A DNA stretch of 64,000 bases from Phylloscopus collybita (GCA_027886175.1 JAJNNQ010000006.1:9610001-9674000); one strand, 5' to 3'. Counted from the stretch's first letter, positions 34,899 through 48,460 are shown. The notes: generated by a model not told the origin, from the sequence alone. Numbers and translations: made by a program.

Positions 34899-36183
34899 CC
34901 TAGCTCTTCCCCAAATAATAATAGCTTAGCAATACTTTTAGTGAATTCAACATAAAACTTTGATTTACTGTTCTGTTGCCCAGATTTTCTTTCTGACTGG
35001 TGTAATCATGATCATCTGAATTGTATTATTTCATTTGTGGGCAGCTGATGACTCTATTTTGAAGGTATTTATGTTTCTTTCAGTTAGTTTGGTAATTATA
35101 ACCTTCAGGAATGTAAAACTATCGTGGCAAGTAATAAACTGGTTACATAGTAAATGCTTACATAATTATACAAAATACATATATGTGTCTACAAGGAGAT
35201 AAGGAGTGATTTCATATTGAAATAAAAATTAGATGTGGGGTTTTACGAGTTTGTTTGTTTGTTTTTTTTTCCTCTTGATGTGACCAGGAGAGGTATGTTT
35301 GCTTTTGTTTCTTGAGTTGTTCATTTTACATGTTTTGATTATTTGGGACAAAGGATGACTATCTTTAAATTGGAAAAGTTCCTGTGACATGAATATTCAT
35401 ATACTTCAAAACTTTCACATCTTACTGAACTTCTATGACTAGAACATAAAGATCTTCCATAACTTTTGTGGTTTTGTAATCACGTGCAAATTTATCACCT
35501 GCTTTCTGCACCCAAAATGTAGGTAAATAAATTCATACTCTACATATATGTCCAAGTAGATATAATGCTAACTTTACACAGAATAACTTTTCATTCATAC
35601 TGGATGTAAAAAAAAATTGACGTGGGGTAAATACATCTATGACTTAAACTCATCTGGAGCTGGATGCAATATTCCAGTATTCTGTTCTCAGGTATGTTCA
35701 GTAAAATCTTCAGCTCTCCTTACTGCTCAAGGACGTTTAAGAAGTTCAATATACCTATTACTTACATGAGCTATGTTGTCATCTGAAATTTCAGTATCTG
35801 AAAAGTGACTTATGTTGGGTACTTCCATCTTAAAGGGAAGGACTCTGAGGTTGCTTAGATGAAAAAAAAAAGTCTATACATAAGAGTGTTTTCTCATTGT
35901 TATCCCCAGCTTAAGTAGAGAAGGGTCACAACATGCAATCGATTCGTTCAGTTTGCTGAGGTCAGTCACTGCCCAATCCCTCCACCTCTCTTTTTCTCAT
36001 TCTATATGATTAATATAACACATCTGCCTGGCTTAGTGTTTATAATGAAATTTCTCTTTCCAGATTTAAAACATGAAGAGTTGGATTTTGTTCAGGGAAC
36101 TGTGAATAGTGGAAGGACTGCACTTGCATGCTAGTAGATTCTCCAGAGTCTTTGCTTTTCACCTAAAAGCTGAAATATTCGAC

Positions 36184-36211
36184 AGTCTATAGTCTGAACT
36201 ACTATACCTGT
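36184..36211 (+). repeat. 28-nt dispersed duplicate, copy 2
   Basis: It differs from the copy at 34762-34789 at two positions (C to A and T to C). The spacing between copies is about 1.42 kb. Confidence 0.8.
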
Positions 36212-36593
36212 TTAAGGACATACATAGTTGTGATTCCTCTTGGCATGTTTCACACATCAGGCTAGTAAGTAGAATACCCTTCACAAGGCCAAAAGAGTAA
36301 AGAACGTGTTTCATTAGTAGGAAAAAATGAAACTGTATTTTGTGCAGTTTTATTTCACTGAAGATGCTCTATAAACTCTTAAGCAGTAGTTTCAGAGAAT
36401 GGCAAATTATTGTTTCCCTGTTTCAATGGTCATATGCAGTACATTAGAATTTTAACCAGGAAGAAAGCTAAATTCTGTGTTGGAAAGTTCTGCTGCAGTT
36501 TATGGCTGCTTCTTTAAAAGTGTTACGAAGGTGTTTTAGAACAACATCTTCTTTTGATCCAAAGGATAAACTATTTCAAAGCTATGAAATATG

Positions 36594-36614
36594 TATATAT
36601 ATATATATATATAT
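36594..36614. repeat. (AT)n microsatellite
   Basis: About ten AT dinucleotides, directly readable. Confidence 0.95.
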
Positions 36615-38744
36615 TATTCCACAAAGAGAAAGGGTATTAAAAGGATGTTCTGTTGACCCAATCTTTACTAAGACTGAACATTAATAATCTCAGTGATTTT
36701 CAAGTGGAATAATAATAATACAGTATGTTGAATGTAGATGTAAAGTTAAAGTTTATCAATTAGCCCCCAAAGATTTATTTTTGAAAGTATATTCCAGACA
36801 GCATATGCAAAATACTGAATGCAACATTCTATACAGATAGAGGTGATTCAGAGCACTGTCAGAAATTCACATATGTCTTCATGCAGTGCAACTGGGGCTG
36901 TCCAGAATGGAGGAAGAAGGCACTGATAGCTGAATCCCTGGGAGCTGCTTCTGGAAAAAAGAAATATATTCAGTGTTAACTACAAACAGTTCTAATTTTA
37001 AGTTACTCTGATGCAGTTATTTATGATGCAGAAAATCACTGCAATTCCATTGTCCGATGTGAGTTCGAGGATTGCCCCATAAGGCACCACCTAGAAAAAC
37101 TATGCATACTTACAAAAAAAGCATTAAAATATTTCTAATTTTGTTTGCCTGGTATTTTAAAATTTGTGGCTAAAATACTTTAATCAAATATTTCTTAACC
37201 AACCAATAAGGACTGTCTATACATTTGCCTATAGCTATACTAGTTGCCAGTCTAATACTTTATTGATGCAATCTTTACATTTCTGGAGTTCTATCCAACA
37301 CAGCAAATTTCTGTCCCATTAAAGTGATACATAATTTTCTACATAAAACAGCCCTGATTAAAAATTAAGTCCTTTTCAATTACAGCCATAGATTATAGCA
37401 GTAAAATGTAACATGAAGGAAAATGCAATTAAAACTGTAGTGAACATTTATGTAAATCAAAAGTCGGTAGTGAAGCAAATATAATGAGCTAGTCAAACTG
37501 TGACTAAATCAGATTTGTTAAAGTTTTGTAGACATATATTTTCACAGAAAAGAGTGTTGATTCATTTAATTCCCTTTTTTTGGACCAAATACTGAGATCA
37601 CGTCTGAATTATTTTGGTCAACCCATTACATGAACATATATTTTATTTTTGATATTTCAGTCTCTGAGAATTACAACTTGATGGTCTTTATATCTCCATG
37701 ACCCTTGTAGTACAGTTACTTAATCAGCAAATCATCTCTAGCCTGGGACAAGCATAACCTGTATTTAAAATCTAAGGAATTTACCACAAAACCACTCCTG
37801 AGATTTTAACACCCACCTTAATTTGTACTTATCATATGTTGAGATGTGTCAGGATAATGTCAGAGTTGTCAGATGAAAATCTAGTCTTTGAACAAATCAA
37901 AAAATTTTTACAACTTCAAACAGTAAAGGTTATTTCTCTAGAGAACTCCTGCAATGTTATCCTTACATCTGCATATGGATCAGATCGTATACAACCACTG
38001 TATGCTTATGCAGTATTTTTTCATCCTTTTCAGGAATTCTAAGTATCCTGTATTGCATCCAAAATAGAATTCTGCTGCATGATTTTTTTTTTTTGTGCCA
38101 GTCAAGTCAAACTAAAAATTATACTATTTCTCTTTTAATATTAAAAAAGCAGAATGAAGGATGTGTTACTATAGACTCAATGGTGCAAATATTCTAAAGT
38201 AAGAAAAAATCAATGGTAATGGAGCAGTAATGCTAAATGTGTTGCTCATGGTAAGAGTTAATGTTGTAAAAGGAATATTCATTTTAGATGGTTGTAAAAC
38301 CTGAAGATTTTGACAGACTAAATTTGGTACAATTAAGAATCTCCCTTCCATACCAGCTACCACAAATTTCAGCTCCGAACTTTGTAGAGACTGTTATCAA
38401 ATTTGAAGTACTTATTTAACATAGCTGATCAAAATTTCAATAGCGTCTTATTTGGCATCTCTGAACTGTTTTTCTGTAATGACATCTCAGATATCTGTGT
38501 CTCTTTTTGATGAAATGCAATACACGAAGATAACAAAAAAATGGAATAAATCGAAGCACTGGGAATTAGAATAAGGCTTCTAATTGACAAAATCTGGTTC
38601 TAGGACACCAGTAGAGCTGGAGTCACGAACAAAATAAACAAGAACTTAAGAGTAAATGATCATGAAAGAATACAGCAATTTAAAGAATAGGTACATATCC
38701 TTTAATCATGTCCCTAATTTCTGTAGTTTCTATGTTTCATAAAA

Positions 38745-38914
38745 GTTTTTTCCAAAATAAAGTCCATTTTGACCATTTTGGGTCCACCTTGGGTGTAGCC
38801 CTGACCAGGCTCTTGTACTGACCAAGGTGTATCCTTTAAGGCCTTTTAATAAATACTTACTTTATTCTTTCACTCTGTCTAGTCTCTGTTCTAGGTCAGT
38901 CTCTCAAGGAATCA
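38745..38914 (+). mobile_element. ERV LTR fragment, 3' part
   Basis: The stretch holds the 3' part of an LTR: a GTGTAGCCCTGACCAGGCTC block, then a pyrimidine/purine-alternating core with an AATAAATA poly(A) signal near 38846-38853. It ends in a U5-like tail reaching GGAATCA at 38914, so it has a CA end. It resembles an ERVL-type LTR I know from birds. The 5' part is missing or unrecognisable, and I could not find a matching target duplication. The start coordinate is approximate. Confidence 0.65.
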
Positions 38915-41372
38915 GTTATATTTACAGTTAAACATAGTGATAGATTATTTTTCTTGATTGTGGAATGTGATATTTACAAAGAATTAAAATGCACCCTTGA
39001 ACCTATCTACCATATACCAGTCACTGAGAAATTAACACAGCCGGACTAAAGTCTGTCTTTGGGTTTGGGTTTTTTTCAGTATTCTTAATTTCACACTTCA
39101 TAAACTATACAGAGATCTTCACTAAACTCTGCTTCTTCAGTAGTCCAGAATATAATAACCAAATGATACCAGAATAACAATAAATAACAAAGAAAGGGTG
39201 CACCTCCCTGCACTGTGCCTATGTGATGAACAACTGGGGTACTCTGTTACCATATCACTCCGGAATGATTATTTTTAATTTCTGGCTCCTGCAAACTGGA
39301 ATCAGCTTGACTATTCTATGACATCTCAACTGTCAGTAGAGAGTAATTCACAAAAAAAAAAATCGATCTACATTTTCTTGAAGCAATTTCTTAGGATGAA
39401 AGGACTTTAACTTGTCTTCTCTGACTATATGTCTTCAGGGCACTCATGTCAGTGTCTTCTTATTACCTACCATCTTCAATCTTGTTCAGTTTACAGTCAG
39501 CATAGCCATTTACTTACCATGCAAACAGAATTAAGGTTATGTTTAAAACAATAGCTTCTAGCTGTTTCCAGCTTCAATCATTAAAAAATACAACATTCTG
39601 GTCAATTGAGAGAGTAGCTGCCAGTTTTGTTCAAAAATATAATTTAGCAAGTGTAGTAAATAAGAAATTAAGCTGTAATGTAATAAAAGGCTTTTAGATT
39701 GACTTCCACGGTGCTGTGGCTTGGCTGCTGTGTATAAAAGATAAAAATAATGTATGCAAATTAGATTAAGTTGAAATTAAAGATGTCTAGCAGAGAATGG
39801 CTAAAGAAGCCTATTTTATTTTATTGTTTGTAAGTGGATAAATATTTCCCCAATAGGCATGAAAACAGCAGAAACTGTGTTACTGAGTTAATTTGAGCTT
39901 TTCATTCACTTCTTGTCCTCCCTCAGAAAATACTGGTGAAAGGTTGTTAAATCACAGAAATACATCAATCTACTGACGGTCCAAGGTGATTTTTTAATAT
40001 TTACTTGGGAGGTAACACAAAGCATACAGCTTATGAATAGACATTATTTTTAAAATAATTTTGTCAGAAATAGCTATTTACGAGATTATCATTCCTTGTT
40101 CTGCTCATATTTTCTACCTTTTCACTTACATACATTATTAATCAGTTGACGACTGCTGATATTGTTACAATTACACAGATTTTAACTTTGATTTCATGCC
40201 TTCACGCTTCCCATGTCACTTCCTTATCTTTCTTTAAAAACATACAAGGCCACTACATATTTTTTTCTTAACTTTCTTAATATTTTTCCTTAATATTAAG
40301 TAGAAGGTGACTTCAAAAACTTGCACATGAATTCACAACTGCACAGATGAAAGGCTCTGCAGTGACAGTACAATGCCCTCTGCTTATTAGACAATTTGTT
40401 ATTTCTTCAGTAAGATGTATGCACCAGTTCTATCCACTTTTAAATTTTAAGAGATCAAGATAAAGCCAATCTTTTTGTTTAAATATGCATAAAACTAAAC
40501 AAAATAACCATCTGTCTTTGATGTAAATGCTAACTTAAAATACTGTCTGGAAACTCCCAAATGTACGTTTGAGGATTTTATTGTTCACAGCAGTATTACT
40601 GCTTCCATTTTTCAAAGGAAAGATGAGACTGAGATAAAGGTATGAACTCCCAGGAGTAGCCACTTTCCTGAGAAACATTATTAAAGCCTTCTAAGAAGTT
40701 GTTTTTTAAGTTCATCAACAAGGACTACGTGTAGTATTATCCTCTGTATGCTGCTCAGAGTTGTAAAGGAAGTCTGTGACAGACTTGGGAAAGTACCTAC
40801 ACCCCTACCCATTCAGTTTGTTTAATTCTAAAAAAACTAATATAACTTCATCAAAGTCATCACAGATTCCATACTTTTGATACAAAAACATCACACAGAA
40901 TTGACTGTCTACATCATCTCAGTAAGAGTTAATGTCCACATTAATCTTAAGTATGCCTAATATATATAAAGAATAGCAATCTTGATAGATTTTGGTCTTA
41001 GTAACTCAATTTTGTTTTGTTTTATGTCTCTAGTTCCTAAATATTTTCATTGGGTCTTCTAAAATGTTGGTACTGGATTTGGCCAGATGCTAATCATTTT
41101 GCTTGTTGATTATTATTATTGTTGCTTTTATTATGTTTACATGATTATCTCAATAATTTGTGAGTAGATGATTGGTATCTTAATAGAGAATTTCTTGGTG
41201 GTGAAGCATGGACATGAAGCTTCCATGTTCTGGAAGGCTTTAGGGTGCTATATTTACAGGACTTTCAGCACGACTTCATGATCCAAGCACAATGTCATCT
41301 TTGTTCCTGCCGGTGACATAACTCTGACTGTTGCTACCTGGATTTGCTCTAAGCAACTGATCCTCTCAGACC
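38915..41372. other. Non-coding DNA with a candidate conserved block
   Basis: No gene is seen. At about 39600-39960 the sequence has mixed composition, an octamer-like ATGCAAATTAG near 39754 and several TAAT cores. This is the kind of content seen in conserved enhancers. That is inference only. Confidence 0.45.
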
Positions 41373-41496
41373 GTAGAATCTTAGAATTATTTGGATTTGA
41401 AAGGACCTTAAAATCATCTATTTCTCCCCCCCTGCCGTGCCTTCCAGTGCCTTCAACACTTCCAGGGATGGGGCATACATTATTTGACAGGTTCCC
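41373..41496 (-). mobile_element. CR1 LINE 3' tail fragment
   Basis: On + it reads GTAGAATCTTAGAATTATTTGG, then GGAAAGGACCTTAAAATCATC-type sequence, a CCCCCCTGCC stretch and AACACTTCCAGGGATGGGGC. This is the reversed end of a common avian CR1 subfamily. About 40 bp of the consensus between the CTGCC and AACACTTCC blocks are missing. It is very short and 5'-truncated. Confidence 0.85.
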
Positions 41497-41981
41497 TTAA
41501 AAGCAAAACTTCTGTACTTCTAGTTTCACAGGACTGTATCTAGCACACTTTGAATCAAACCAAATTTTAAAATCTGCTGATGTAAGCATTCTCCAACTTC
41601 TCAAAAAAAGTTGTGTCAACACTGTCAAGAAGAATGTTTTCACATCACTATGAGATACATGTTTTGATTGACAACATTTAGTGAATTCTGGTTCAGTTAT
41701 GTTTTCTTTAGGGATCTACCATCTCATTCAAAACATCCAAAACAAAGCCTGGATTCATTCAGGTGACACTTCACAGCTAACAGGCCACTGGGTCAAGTTC
41801 CTTACATTTTCCTATTTCACAAAAGTAACATATATTCACAGATTCTTGTAGTAATGATGCAGCAATAATGGGGGCTACAGCACAACCTTCAGGTTACTTC
41901 TAAAGACGAAAAGTAAAACAAAAAATAGCGAAAGCATCTGCATAAGTACAGAATGGCAACAACAACTTAACAATAAAAAAA
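41497..41981. other. A+T-rich non-coding DNA
   Basis: Nothing recognised between the CR1 tail and the possible LTR. Confidence 0.5.
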
Positions 41982-41985
41982 GGCA

Positions 41986-42639
41986 TGACGTAAAGCCTAA
42001 AGAAGATTTAGATCAAGTGCTGTGCAATAGAAACACAGAATTGGCTTTTCTGTTTCATTTTGAAACTGCTGGTTATTGTCTGTAGTTTGTGTATTCAGCA
42101 GTATCAGTGTAACCGGTACTTGGTATGAGAATGCAAAGAACACAGCTACATGTCTCAAAACAGTGATAAAGGAGGAAATTCCAATAAAATAAACCACCAC
42201 AACAGAACTTGTGGTAAATGGAGATGACAACAACAGGAAGATGATAATTCCAAGCCTCATGAAGCAGATCTAGACAAAAAAATTACCACCATGGCAAACT
42301 GAGGGAAAGGAAACAAATGCTTGTAACCTGCCACATCAAGTTATGGGAATAACATCTCTGTCCTATGGATACAGGATTAGGATTGTGTGGAAGTGGTATC
42401 TCCAGAAGAACAACTCTTAGACCCCAACACCAAGACTGGGGAGAAGAAGGACCAGAGGCCACAAGAACCCACATGATGGTGACTTCTTTTGAATAATCTC
42501 ACTCTCACTTTCTTTCTCTTCCTTTTCCCCTTTCTCTCTTCCCATATCTTTTTATCTCTTTAGGTCACATTTACTGTTAAATAAAATCCATAGTATTGAC
42601 CTTAGCATATGGTCTTGTTTGCATCTTAATTTGGGCACA
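41986..42639 (+). mobile_element. Possible solo LTR (654 bp)
   Basis: The right part (42280-42639) looks like the 3' part of an LTR: a pyrimidine-rich stretch, an AATAAA poly(A) signal at 42580-42585, and about 55 nt of U5-like sequence ending CACA. Placing the ends at TGACG (41986) and CACA (42639) gives a flanking GGCA on both sides (41982-41985 and 42640-42643). A 4-bp match found while searching could be chance, and apart from TG/CA the ends share no inverted repeat. No clear TATA box is seen. The 87-codon minus frame at 41997-42260 is not recognised. Confidence 0.4.
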
Positions 42640-42643
42640 GGCA

Positions 42644-45600
42644 TGTCTTATAACACCTAGTAACTCATATTTGACTCAGTGAGACATGTCATGTGATGAA
42701 ATTAATTTTAACTTTAAAAATATTCTGTAAAACACAAGGGGAAATTTCCACGGCTTGCAATCTGCCAATATTCTTAATGAATTTGCTAAACTCTGTCAAT
42801 TCATGATTTGGGGCAAATTTTGCTTCCTTTTCAAGCAATAAGTATCATTCATTCTGTAACTAAAGCTTGTAGAGACTGAGCCCATATAATTTATCTCAAG
42901 AACAGTTTAAAATATGAGACTTTATCTGCAGCTAAGTGCAAATAGGTAAGCAAAGGAAATGTTCCAGTGTGAGAAATTAAGTTAAAATAAGCCACCAATC
43001 ACCTATGGCATTTGTCCAAGAATCCCAGTGAAATCAAAGGAAAGATGAGCAGTGCTGGTAGGAAAATTATGCAATTAAAATTGTATTCTGCTCCCAGTAA
43101 ATTTAATGAGTATTCAACTAGTGACAAAGGAATCAGGATTAGACCTTTCATCATTAAATAGCTATTAAACCAGAGAGCAAGAGGGCTGACAACATTGTAC
43201 TTCTTTTTAAAGAGGTGCTAAAGATGATCCAAGAAATTACTGCCTGACATGTTTTATTCTGGTGTTTGGAAAAAATGTTCTCACACAAAACAAAACAAGA
43301 AAATCCATTAATGGAGGAGTCATAAACCACCTAGACAAACCTTATACATTAGGGAGAAACTACTAATGATTTTTGAAAGGTGACTTATGCCTCCTAGAAT
43401 TCTTTAAGGACTCTTGCAAAATAGAGGGTGCAGAAACCTATGTACTTAACTTGATGTAGTTCTGCATAACAGAGCTTGCTCCTTTGTAAAGTGCAATTAT
43501 ACTACCATAATTCTACTCTGTTGGAAAGGCATGGTACAAGCAAACATTTGATGTAAAATAAAGAAAAACCAAGACTAGAGAATCTTTCTGTATAAACATA
43601 TTACTTAAAATCATCATCACTACTGCTATGTAAATGCTACTCTGGCATTGCTGAACATCTGGCTTTGAAAAATGAAATCATAGGTAAATGAATATTCAAT
43701 CTAATAATTCTTGGATTTAATAAAAGACATGTAAATTTCATTCAGTCTTTTACATCCATGAACACAATACCAGTTGTACCTCTTCAAACTTGAACTTGCT
43801 TATTTATTCAGGTGCATTTAAAATTTCATGCAGCCACATCCTGAAAGCTATGTTTGAAAACTTGTCTTTTAAGATCAAATTCTGCCACTGGATTTTTTTT
43901 TCCCAGAGCTAGTGTTATTTTTTATTAATTAAAAAAAAAAAATCCAAATATCTTACATAAAATTTTGTTTCTCTCTTTGATTTCTTATTCAACCATTCAC
44001 TACTTTGAATCCTGTTTATTTAAGTAATTATTTAATACATCCCTACATGAAAGTTTTAATTTTTCAAAATATAATACACAGCACTTCAAAATAAATGAGA
44101 AAATTTTGATTTAACATTGCGTGGCCGTGGTACTTTGTTAACTAAAGTATGCTATTATTTATGGTACATTAAAAGTGTAGATTGCCACATATATTGCATT
44201 TTTAAGAATAAAAATTTTAACTAAAATGGTCAATTTCAAAGTAATTACAGTAATGTTCACAGTACATAAATTCCACTGGAGTGAATGACATCTGATTTGT
44301 ATGCATTCATGTGTTGTAGATACATTTAATAATTCTACTGATGCACACAATTTGCTAGCACCGTATAATGTTTGGAATGTTAAACTCGAAAGATTATTCA
44401 GAAGCTGTTTCTTCTAGAGGTGTGATCATTTACAGTTTGACATTTTTCCTTGCCCCCTTAGTCTTTCTTTCTTTTTAGCCAAGTAAAATAATGTACATTT
44501 CCATTCAATTGCTGAAGGTTTTCCTTTACATTGTCCCATCCATTACTGCATAGGCTGTATGAGATATAAGGCAGTGCTTAATTTAGGCAACAGTCGAATA
44601 TGATTTTCAGATGCTGCACTGACAAGTGCTTGGTGACCTTCTGTAAAGTTAATCAATTGCATTTATTCAGTAATTGTTTGCCTGATCTATGCCTCAACAT
44701 TTGCCTTCACAAAACAGCTAGGTATATTATGATACACATTAAGAGGGAAGTAAGTCTTGACAACAAATTAGGACCTGGCTTTCGAGGACATTCTCAGATT
44801 GGAAGTACCAGCCACTTCCTTTGTTAATTCAAAGTATTCCAGAATTACTGACTTTCAAAGCATACTGCAAGAAGCAGACTAAAAATCTTAAAAAATATCA
44901 TACGTGTATATGCAAGCATTTGCTGAATTTCTTCCATCTGCTAAATATATAATTCTGTCAGAAAAGAAGCTGGAGATTTTTGGCAAATATCCTGCTGAAT
45001 ATTCTCAGAGTTATATTTAGTTTCTTTGAAATAAACAGTAAATATTCTCCAGGTTCAGAAATAACCTGGAGAAATGGGGAAAAGAGGGATGCTCATTAGA
45101 AAGTAAGGAGGAAAACTTAATTCCCATTGCTGAATCCCCTGAGTGTAGACAGTATATTTAGGACCTTCGTGTACACAAAGACCAAATTTCCCTCATGTAA
45201 AACCACAATGAGTTCAGTGCTTCTCTATGACGTTCCATTGCAGCTGGGGTCTTCATAACTTCAAGGTCTTAGTAAGCTGGGCTTTTTTTCCCCCTCAGTG
45301 CAGTTATGGTTGAGATTTAAAAATAGATCTCAACAGAAATTATTTTTGTCTCAATATATTCCTCTCTATAACAGTCCCATTTTGAAGACCTCCAAAAAAC
45401 AATTTGCTATAGGGACCTCATCATCATATGTGGTGTCTTTGTTAAATGGACAGATTCTTTATAATGTCCTGTCACCCTTTGCTAATCACAAAACAAGACA
45501 CAGATGACCATGGTGTCTTAGCTGGCACTACTTGGATCTGTGAAGCAGAGAAGAATGGTTTCATTCTCCTGCTACCAATATTTTATCACTTCAGAAAAAT

Positions 45601-45662
45601 TCTATTAATCACAATGCATTTAAAGGACAATTGCTGTAATACTTACTGGATCTCAAAATAAA
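42644..45662. other. A+T-rich non-coding DNA
   Basis: No gene is seen. The hairpin at 45045-45073 is listed separately. Short frames such as 44600-44827 have no family features. Confidence 0.55.
45045..45073. repeat. Perfect 11-bp inverted repeat
   Basis: TTCTCCAGGTT and AACCTGGAGAA flank a 7-nt CAGAAAT loop. The stem has five G/C pairs, so it is firmer than the A/T-only hairpins elsewhere in the window. Confidence 0.85.
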
Positions 45663-45765
45663 TTTAGTCTGGAAGGGACTTCTCGATCTTATTTAAAGCC
45701 ACCTTCTGCTCAAAATATTGCCATATTCACTGCCAGAACAAGTTGCTCTGGGCCTCCCATAGCAG
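45663..45765 (-). mobile_element. CR1 LINE 3' tail fragment, old
   Basis: On + the order is CTGGAAGGGACTTCTCGATC, then CACCTTCTGCTCAAA, then CAAGTTGCTCTGGGCCTCCC. It follows the reversed 3' UTR of CR1 (GGAAGGGACCTCTGGAGATC, CTGCTCAAAGCAGG, CAGGTTGCTCAGGGCC in other copies) with many changes. The terminal repeat is lost. Confidence 0.7.
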
Positions 45766-47429
45766 AAAGGGCTTGGGTGAGGAATTAGGATGCTTAGCAG
45801 TTTTTGTTGCCTCACAGAGCAGCCAGCAATAGCAAGTCATCAAAAATGAAGAGGAAGAAATAAAGAATCATAATTACATTTTTTAAATGAGAACATCTCT
45901 GAAGGAAAAGTGAAGAAATATCTTTCCCTAAGCTGTCTGGGAAGCATATTCCACTTTTCAGACATTGTACAAATGATCTACCCTTAGAGCAAAACAAAAT
46001 AATTTTTTAGGCAGTTAAACCCTGTGACGTAGAGCCTGGACTGTGATCTCTTCTATGAATTTACATATTGCATATAATAGTCTGTCACAATCAAGTGGTG
46101 CATCAGGATTCAGCCATAGTAGTTAATTATCCACAAAAAAATCATCATGACAACTAGGCATAATTACATGATACAGGCATCACATGTGTTTACCATGGTG
46201 ATAAGTTAGAAACAATTAGGTAAGCAAGGATAGAGATAAATGGAGTTAAATTTCTTCACTTGAAAGGCTTCTATCAGTTTCATTTTTTGATATACAACAA
46301 TAAATATTGATTTCAATTATTTTGTTTATTTAAAAAAACCTGTGATATTGATTTTTTTCTTTTTTTTTTCATTCTGAAAGACTGAATTTCTTTTCTTTTT
46401 CTTTTGAAACCTTGTTTCTCTGCCTCAGGAAGGTTAAGTTTCTTAAGACAAGTTATACTATAATTAGAGGATATCAGATTATAAATGAGGTACGCCTTGT
46501 GGGATTTGAAAGCTTTCAGAAAAATCTCGGTGAAATATAATTATTCCAAATTCCTAGCACATCACACTGAGTCAAGCGCCAGGGTTCATTTTGTAGCCAA
46601 ATGATAACATTTTTCCTATTAATGAGGAAAGCATTTTAACCTGTTGAGGAAAGGTATTTCTGGAAACCTCTAAAGTTTTACTTGAAAGCACTAGGAAGAC
46701 ACCTCACTTTGTGTAACTTCTCCTGTGTTACTGTCTGCTCTTGGTTATTTTATTGTATTTTGAAAAAACAAAACAAACCAACTTATTATCTCTGTTTATT
46801 TTTATTCTAGAAACAGCAAAATAGATACAAATGCAAGCAGCAAGACATAAAAGCAGCAAATTAGTATGTTGACTATCTCAATAAATAACAATCCTTTGGC
46901 TTGAATGGGAAAAAAAGGTGCGAATAGAGTTAAATAAGAAAAAAAAACATATTTTTATTCAGAAATTACACTGGTAGCAATTTATTTGAAGATGATAAAT
47001 GTTTTTTAAATTTTCTTGAACTTTTTAGTGTTTTAAAAATGGGATTAAAATTTTATTTTCTTTATTCATGCTAGCCTCAGTCCATCAATATTTAAAATTA
47101 GAAGACTGATTATATATTTCCAGCCATCTGCACAAGATATATTTTTTCTAAGGAGTTAAAAAGATTTCTTTAATCTTTATGTTATAGAAATTTTAAGTTT
47201 TCAGCTTTGAAAATTTTCATTTGAAGATGAAGAGATAAGTAGAAATGTGTAAGTTTTGGACATTTTTAACACAAAATGAATGGAATCTTGGCAAAGTGAA
47301 GTATTTTCAAAAATCAGTTTTCTGTGCCTTAAGAGGCCACTTGGATCATTCAGGTACATCCCTTTAGAATGTAATCTGACAGATAATATTAAGTTTTTAA
47401 ATGCTGTTTGAAAAAAATTGATTATTAAC
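45766..47429. other. A+T-rich non-coding DNA
   Basis: Nothing recognised. T and A runs are common and the frames are short. Confidence 0.55.
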
Positions 47430-48460
47430 CTCTGGAACTTGAAAGAAGGTACACAGGCATCATTAGGAACTCCACTCTGAGAAAATAGATCCTCTTTAAG
47501 AACTGGAAGACTGCCACAAGATGTTCCCTGAGCCTTCTTTTCTCCAGGATGAACAACTCCAACTCCCTCAGCCTGTCTTCACAGGAGACGTGCTCCAGCC
47601 CTCTGATCATCTTTTTGGGCTCCACTGGACTTGCTTCACCATGTCTATGTCCTTCTCTTGCTGAGGTGTCCAGCGCTGGATGCAGTACTCCAGGTAGGAT
47701 CTCACGAGGGTAGAGTAGACAGGTAGAATTGTCTCCCTATACCAGCCGGTCACAGTTTTTTGGTACTGCCCAGGATATGGATGCATATCAGCAAGTACCA
47801 TGAACGTATGCACCTTCAAGTTCCTTAAATAGTCTCAAATCTGATGTTCTTCTACAGGTTCTTCATTTTCCCAGGCCTTGCCTTTGCCTTTGCCATCTGC
47901 AACTTGGGTTTTGTGACTGGATCACTTGCTGGAGAAGACTGAGGAAAACAGTTCTTGAATATCTATCTATCTCTTCTCTATGTCCCAAGTATCCAGGTTT
48001 CCCATTTCTTTCTGGAGACAGGCTACATTTCCCTTAGCCTTTCTTTTATCATCAGCAGATTCTCTTGCGGCCCTTGACCACCCTATCAAGATTTATTTCA
48101 TTTGGGGCTTTGGCCTTCCTAACCAAACTCTTGGATCCTCAGAAAATTACTTTACATTCCTCCCAGGCTACCAGTCCTTGCTTTCACCCTCTGTAGGTTT
48201 CATTTTTGTGTTTGAATTTGTCCACTACACCTTGTTTTTCCATGCAGTCCTCATAGCATTTTTGCATGATTTACATTTTCTTGGGATGCATCACTCTTAA
48301 GCTTGAAGAAGGTGATCTTTGAATATTAACCAGCTTTCTTGGGTCCCTCTTTCTGTGAGGACTTGATCTTTGAGGAGGCCAAAGTCTGCCCTTCTGAAGT
48401 CCAGTGAGCCTGCTCTGCACTCCCCTTGCTGGCCTAAGAATCCTGAAAATGTGTCTGAAG
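47430..48460 (-). mobile_element. CR1 LINE with internal deletion
   Basis: Two CR1 segments are joined. 47430-47750 on the minus strand encodes the ORF2 C-terminus: '[20 protein letters not shown]' (frame 47607-47819) and '[30 protein letters not shown]' (frame 47425-47625). 47815-48460 matches the region ahead of the reverse transcriptase core, read as reversed DNA blocks such as AACCAGCTTTCTTGGGTCCC and GGCCAAAGTCTGCCC. The reverse transcriptase core between them is missing, with the junction near 47755-47815. The 3' UTR and terminal repeat are also absent at the left end. Several frameshifts show it is dead. Confidence 0.88.

Larger units (their letters stand above)
34899..38744. other. 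A+T-rich non-coding DNA
   Basis: No gene is seen. It contains the second 28-nt duplicate (36184-36211) and an (AT) microsatellite (36594-36614). Small frames at 37836-38042 and 38169-38363 show no family features. Confidence 0.55.
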
